From NCBI RefSeq assembly GCF_026230105.1, contig NC_079482.1, forward strand, positions 6,448,001-6,512,000: DNA of 64,000 nt, read 5' to 3'. The position numbers and the translations under genes are program-made. The notes below the pieces were generated by a model. It was not told the origin of the DNA, did no database searches, and saw nothing but the letters and a program-made list of their open reading frames with translations. Below, in pieces: positions 59,370-64,000 of this stretch. Source of the stretch: Diorhabda sublineata. Taxonomy: Eukaryota > Arthropoda > Insecta > Coleoptera > Chrysomelidae. The first letter of the stretch is position 1. The number at the start of each line of letters is the position of its first letter.

Positions 59370-60122
59370 TTACCCCGAATTTTGAGTATATGATCTTTCT
59401 CTTCCTCTATTTCTTATTCTTCCTCTTCCACGTCCTCCACGTCCTCTGTAATCACCTCTACCTCGGTCTCGCTTACGACATTGTGAAAACCAGTGTTTTT
59501 GGCTTCCATATTCATAGCACCCATTTGAAGCTTTAAAACTAGATTCTGTAGTGTTCGACTGAGAATTATTTTCAAGTTCTTTATCCATCAGTCTAGCTTT
59601 AACGAAATCTAACTTAACATTTTCTATTGTTTCCAAAATAGTGACTACATTATTGTATTTTGGCGGTAAAGCAAACAATAAAAGACATACTTTATCTTCT
59701 CCATCTAATATAGATCCCATATGATTAAGATCTCTTATAGTTCTATCAAATTTTAAAAACATGTCTTCCAATTTTTTAAAATTCCTCATTTTTCATAGTT
59801 AATAATTTTCTCCATAATGCCATCTTAGTCAAAGAGCTTGTCCTTACAACACATTTTTAAGTGCCTCAATTTGTTCCTTGGCCGTTATGCATTCTTTAAT
59901 AATATCTAAATGTTTATATGATATACCCGGAATAATAATAGACTGAGCTTTTGCATCTTCAGACTCCCATTCATCCTTCTCTTTTCTACTTGCTGTTAAG
60001 TCTGGTGGATTACCATCTATTGCCTCTAAACACTTATCTTTTCGTCATAATATTTTGATCCTAAACAGCCAGTTACTAAAATTGTTAGCTTCTAGTATCG
60101 GTATCGTTATATTTGTAGTCAT
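59370..60122 (-). pseudogene. copia gag
   Basis: ATG at 60122 opens MTTNITIPILEANNFSNWLF, the typical copia gag start. Further on are SIIIPGISYKHLDIIKECIT, KKLEDMFLKFDRTIRDLNHM, KVCLLLFALPPKYNNVVTIL and a zinc knuckle C-Y-E-Y-G-S-Q-K-H-W-F-S-Q-C, in which the second Cys is Tyr. The tail is very rich in Arg and Gly (59460-59390). Frameshifts near 60050, 59830 and 59800. Confidence 0.8.
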
Positions 60123-60232
60123 TTTTCTAAATTCTTTCGAGACTTTTCTCTTTTGACCTTGCCATTAAAACGCTAAATTTTTTCTTGACTGATTTCAGTC
60201 ACGAAATATTACTAATTCTTCTTAACAACGTT

Positions 60233-60245
60233 CTGGGCCCATAAC
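60233..60245 (-). promoter_or_regulatory. Primer-binding site for half initiator tRNA-Met
   Basis: CTGGGCCCATAAC on the plus strand equals the initiator Met tRNA anticodon stem-loop sequence, so the minus strand (GTTATGGGCCCAG) can pair with it. The site sits just inside the 5' LTR. Copia is primed by this internal tRNA cut, not by the tRNA 3' end. Confidence 0.85.
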
Positions 60246-60249
60246 TTAT

Positions 60250-60445
60250 TGGTTATGTTAGTCCTTGCAGTGGAAAAACTACAATAAACTAAATAAAAAA
60301 ATTAAAACGCTGGCAGTTTTCTGATAACTCAAAGACGTCAACTCTATATATTTTTTTTGTCAAAATTGCACAACTGAACACAGACAAAATAGCCTGAACA
60401 TATAGGGGCACTATCTAATATATACTAGTATCTATATTTGATACT
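60250..60445 (-). repeat. 5' LTR of the copia element
   Basis: Direct repeat of 57439-57641. AT-rich, with a TATATATT run at about 60343 that could serve as promoter core. Confidence 0.85.
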
Positions 60446-60599
60446 TAATTGATGAAAAAACATAAAATCTTGATAGCTCAACAATTTGGTTAGGTAGGTT
60501 ACCTGATAAATGCAGTAATGACGCTAGGTTTTCTAAATTCTAAATGAAATATATACTTCAGTTAACAATACATTTTATACGGCATCAGTTTATTTTGCT

Positions 60600-61450
60600 T
60601 ACGCATTCGATTTTGATGATTATGAACTTCTGATTAACAAACTAAAATATATGACATCCAAGGTTTTCCCTTGAAATGGTTTTTATCTTACCTTGAATGT
60701 CAAAAACAATTGTTAACAGCTAATGGCAAAGTTTCAAGTAAATTGCTAGCTAGCAGTAGTGTACTTCAAGGTTCAGTTTTGGGTCCAGTTCTTTCCTTTG
60801 CTATTCAATGATGATGTCACATACTTACGAATTAATGGTAAATTCACATGAGTGGTCCAGATATACAAGCTTTACATTCTACCAAAGGAACTTAACCAGC
60901 TCTAAAACTTAACAGAGACCACAATCCTCAAAGTCGATCAAGTTTCTTGGTCTACATATTGACGGTGCCCTTCAATGATCTGTCCATGTAGAAAACTTTG
61001 CAAAAAAATTATACTCTGCTTGTTTTACCATTAAATATGTGTCTGAACATCTCGATTCTCTTACTGCTTTAACAACTTCCTACTCGTTCGAATCGCATCT
61101 TCGGCATGGTTTGCTTTTCTGGGACTATTGTAGTTTCCACCTCTTCGAATCTATCGTCAAATTACAAAAAAAGAGCTATTCGTTACGTTTTTTGTTTGAT
61201 TAGTATAGCGCATTTTATTAAAAAAAAACAACTCTCTCTGCTCTTACCATTTTAGAATCTGTTTGTTTGGTTTGTGAACATTTCCACAACTCAGACCCAT
61301 TCATGCCTACATTATTAGAATTTGAGCATTTACGTAACTATATTTACTTCTGATCTGGTGAAAAAAGTCAACAACAGCCAAAGAATTATTCAATTAGCTA
61401 ACTAGCTACCTTATTATTATGTCTAAAATTTACTATAGACTACATCTATA
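60600..61450 (+). mobile_element. CR1-like LINE fragment, heavily decayed
   Basis: The plus strand gives LLINKLKYMTSKVFP, a remnant of motif B (Q-G-S-V-L-G-P-V-L) with frameshift at about 60765-60800, LRINGKFT, then SIKFLGLHIDGALQWSVHVE, NFAKKLYSACFTIKYVSEHL, HLRHGLLFWDYCSFHLFE and VKLQKRAIRYVFCL. This is the thumb and tail of a LINE RT in the right order. Related to, but distinct from, the fragments at 27740 and 32530. Confidence 0.7.
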
Positions 61451-61773
61451 TGGCTATCGCCTCAAAGTATAAGCCCATCGTCTGTAGCCTCAATTTCGTA
61501 CTTCTTTCGAGCTATTTATATCTCTGATAATAAGAAGACAAACAGTTTTCCGAAAAAATATTTTCAACTTAATTTGCAATACACTACACATATAGTTACC
61601 AGCTTCGTTCCTTATTTGATAGTAAATTGAAGTATTGAATAATTTAGTAGTATATCTTGTAAAAGTAGAGATTAAAATCTTCATCCAGTTAATGATCCCA
61701 AAGTAAATATATAAATACTCGTACTTCCAGCCATTATATCATAATTTAAAACCTTTTTCATTTCGGGAATAAA
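61451..61773. other. Upstream region of the gustatory receptor gene
   Basis: AT-rich and free of recognisable repeats. TATATAAATA near 61709 could be a TATA-like element about 65 bp before the ATG; not proven. The ATG lies in AAAATGG, a good start context. Confidence 0.35.
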
Positions 61774-62910
61774 ATGGATGATGATTTGAAATTATTTCTA
61801 CAGTTTTTCAATATAGTTAAATGGTTTGGTATTTTACCTCTATTATGGCCACAAAAGAAAAACATATCTAACTTCTGGTCTGTAATATATAGTGTGTTAC
61901 TTATAAGTTTTGCCTCTGTGCTAATTTTGAAACATATAGAAAATAGAATCATGCGTTTCGTATTCCAGATCAACTCCATTACTAATAATTTGATGTTTTT
62001 GACAAGCACATTGATAGTTGAAGTTTGCTTAATTTATCCATTGATTTATATGAAAGAGTGGAAGAAGTTCATTCTAATAATCCAAAATATATGTAAAAAC
62101 TCACGTTATAATAGAAAACGAAGTAATTCATTACTTTTTTTTAAATTATACATAGTTTTTATTTCTGTTGGATGTATGGTAGAAACCGTTCATTGGGTTA
62201 AAATTTTTATCGAAAGAAACGATTTGTATTATTATTACCCAATTCCTGTTATTGGAAGATTTTACTCTTTGTATGGATCAATCATCATTTGCGTTACTTT
62301 ATTTTTATTCAGCAAATGCTATAATGAACTTGAGACTATTTTATTGAAGAATTGTTCAAAAAATAATACCGTATATAAAAAGGATTTGAAAAAAATTCGA
62401 CTCGCATTACCAAAATTATACTTTGCTTTAAAATCTTTCAATCATCTTGTTGGTACTCCTATAATTTTATATTTCATAGCTGATGTTTTAGAAATATTAA
62501 AATTTGTCAGTTATTCTGATTATAGTTTCATGACGACAAATAAGATGGTAGGAGTTGTTATGACCTTTAAATATTCTTCTATAACTGTGAGTATATATTA
62601 TTTAGTTCTCGTACTTCTCCTTAATATTTTTCATTATTCTCCCATGTTTCAGCTCAATGTTATTACTTTGATAATGATGTGCGAGAAATTGGAAAAATGT
62701 GGAGAAAACTTGATTAAAACATGTCACATACTCCAAATGGAAATGAGACCGTCACATCGTCGAGATGAGTTGAGTTATTTATCCGAAATGGCTTCATACA
62801 TGACACCAAAATTCAGTGCAGCTGGATTTTTCACAATGAATCAACGTACTTTGGGTTCCATGATATCAGCCCTAATAACATATATAGTATTATGGATTAG
62901 TTTCTTATGA
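61774..62910 (+). CDS. Insect gustatory receptor (7tm_7 family), single-exon
   Basis: A complete 378-residue frame in one exon. Hydrophobic segments lie at about 34-52, 71-93, 121-143, 163-183, 226-245, 268-292 and 357-378, giving the seven membrane passes of the insect gustatory receptor family (N-terminus inside the cell). The C-terminus has the family pattern: SEMASYMTPKFSAAGFF, then LGSMISALITYIVLWISF, which corresponds to the T-Y-h-h-h-h-h-Q-F signature with Ser in place of Gln. Length (about 380) is normal. Such receptors are ligand-gated cation channel subunits in the membrane of taste neurons; the ligand cannot be predicted. Most family members have late introns, so an uninterrupted frame through TM7 is notable. 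No in-frame stops or frameshifts, so it is probably functional. Confidence 0.85.
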   Translation: MDDDLKLFLQFFNIVKWFGILPLLWPQKKNISNFWSVIYSVLLISFASVLILKHIENRIMRFVFQINSITNNLMFLTSTLIVEVCLIYPLIYMKEWKKFILIIQNICKNSRYNRKRSNSLLFFKLYIVFISVGCMVETVHWVKIFIERNDLYYYYPIPVIGRFYSLYGSIIICVTLFLFSKCYNELETILLKNCSKNNTVYKKDLKKIRLALPKLYFALKSFNHLVGTPIILYFIADVLEILKFVSYSDYSFMTTNKMVGVVMTFKYSSITVSIYYLVLVLLLNIFHYSPMFQLNVITLIMMCEKLEKCGENLIKTCHILQMEMRPSHRRDELSYLSEMASYMTPKFSAAGFFTMNQRTLGSMISALITYIVLWISFL

Positions 62911-64000
62911 AATTTGTATTTCTTTTCTCCATTTGTCTTAATAGCATCATCTTATTCTCATGATCAACATAATGATAAAATCTATTTTACGTATATTTCT
63001 TTAATCATTACTTCAGTATAGTTCCCAGAACTATACTTCTTTTGTATTTCAAATATTTTCACTGAGAACAAACGAAAATTGTCTGAGAAGTTTCATGCCT
63101 CAGCACTAATTAATATTAGATATAAAAAGAGGCTATTGGTATATGAACACAACACTGGCTAAGGAATCATGCATGCGTAAACTATTCACGGGTTTTCTCA
63201 CTTTGTACCGAAAGCTATCCGAATGAAGATCCCCAGGAGTTATTTTGCATCTATTCATGACTCTAATGAAGCTTGGATCCACCACTAGAGTGGACCGAGG
63301 CGAATGGAATCACTTATTATTTGAGGTTGACCAAATCATATTAAAATGTCATGTAAAGATATTTTTATTGATAAAAACCTAAGAGAAGTAACAGCTATGA
63401 AATAAACATTTGAAACCTTAAATCATACATATATTCTCTTAATTAGCTATTGAAAAGTAAAAAAGAAAAATTTTCGAATCATTTCAATTTTCAGGGCGAA
63501 TCGGATCGTACACAACATATAACAAAGTTTTTTGATACTATAGCTATGTAAAGATTCAATAATGATATCAATTTTGATTATCGGCGAAAAATTCACATAT
63601 ATATGGTCCTTTTTTTTCTCCCCATATCAGCACATTTTTCGTGGCACCGTTCTTCGCAAACATTGCAATGAATCCAATCCTTTGATAAAGGATAATTTTT
63701 ATCCCAGGATTTGTTTTATTATTCATCTTCTTCATAGTATTTTGCTACCCACACCCTTTCCATTATTTTTTATTTTCTGCCTTAAATATATTTTTTCCAT
63801 TCTTTTCATCACCTCAGTATCTTATTCTAGTTTTTAAACTTAACGAATTCTTTTAGAAGCAATTGGTGACTTTAAAGATGATGGAAGAATTCCTTTAATT
63901 ACTTGTGTACATGTGGGAAGCTGGTCTTCGTCAGATTATTCCGAATTGGTGAATTGTACTATATTATCAAGTCTTTTTGTATTTGTGGCTTGAACTTGTA
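62911..64000. other. Downstream region of the receptor gene; no second gene seen
   Basis: AATAAA-type signals are sparse; AAATAAACA near 63401 is about 490 bp after the stop. A plus-strand frame at 63562-63837 is rich in Phe and Ile but has no family signature. No second receptor copy is visible before the window ends. Confidence 0.4.

Larger units (their letters stand above)
57439..60445 (-). mobile_element. Ty1/copia retrotransposon lacking reverse transcriptase
   Basis: Two direct repeats of about 200 bp (57439-57641 and 60250-60445) flank gag, protease, integrase and RNase H remnants in the copia order (integrase before RNase H) on the minus strand. The primer site next to the right LTR carries GTTATGGGCCCAG, complementary to the initiator Met tRNA anticodon arm, as in copia. 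The whole reverse transcriptase is missing, so the element is about 3.0 kb instead of 4.5-5 kb. The LTRs differ by several substitutions and indels, so the copy is not young. I could not see a clear 5-bp target duplication. Confidence 0.88.

Noticed and set aside
57434..60450. 5-bp target duplication around the copia element
   Set aside because: AATAT on the left and TAATT on the right do not match convincingly; borders are blurred by LTR divergence.
63562..63837. Second gustatory receptor fragment
   Set aside because: Phe/Ile-rich but without the receptor C-terminal signature or an ordered set of membrane segments.

Overview
This is an AT-rich eukaryotic window from an insect, most likely a beetle. 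The support is a complete insect-type gustatory receptor gene at the right end, one nuclear tRNA-Trp with pol III signals, and a repeat load typical of insects: mariner, pogo/Tigger, Merlin, MULE, hAT, jockey/CR1/RTE-type LINEs and Ty1/copia. There are no operons or bacterial signals. The placement in Coleoptera is inference; insect is well supported. Family assignments come from reading translated motifs, without any database search.

Layout. 1-17.4 kb: a mariner end fragment; a roughly 2.0-kb element with CACTG-starting inverted repeats that encloses a decayed multi-part ORF of unknown function; two internally deleted mariners with recognisable ends; an RTE-type LINE 3' end; a LINE endonuclease fragment; and a nearly intact 2.5-kb pogo/Tigger element whose transposase is broken by one in-frame TAG. 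18.7-33.2 kb: a Merlin transposase remnant, two more mariners, a MULE-transposase remnant, a doubly deleted jockey-like LINE, two CR1-like LINE 3' fragments on opposite strands and another mariner end fragment. 33-42 kb: mostly unassigned AT-rich DNA, a small inverted-repeat element and a satellite array (38.24-40.39 kb) of about 170-bp monomers in a three-monomer higher-order repeat.

42-56 kb: two copies of one mariner family in opposite orientation, the tRNA-Trp, a LINE reverse-transcriptase fragment, two different elements with very long terminal inverted repeats (one keeps a transposase DNA-binding region), a perfect 55-bp palindrome and a third-lineage mariner. 56-61.5 kb: a small acidic ORF interrupted downstream by a hAT-type MITE with a perfect 8-bp target duplication, a 3-kb copia element that lost its reverse transcriptase but keeps LTRs and an initiator-Met-tRNA primer site, and another LINE fragment. 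61.77-62.91 kb: the gustatory receptor, the only intact protein-coding gene I can support.

The functional content is therefore one chemoreceptor gene and one tRNA gene set among layers of transposons of different ages. The least explained parts are the CACTG element with its zinc-motif ORF (1.2-3.2 kb), the trimeric satellite, and the two long-TIR elements at 48.9-51.4 kb.
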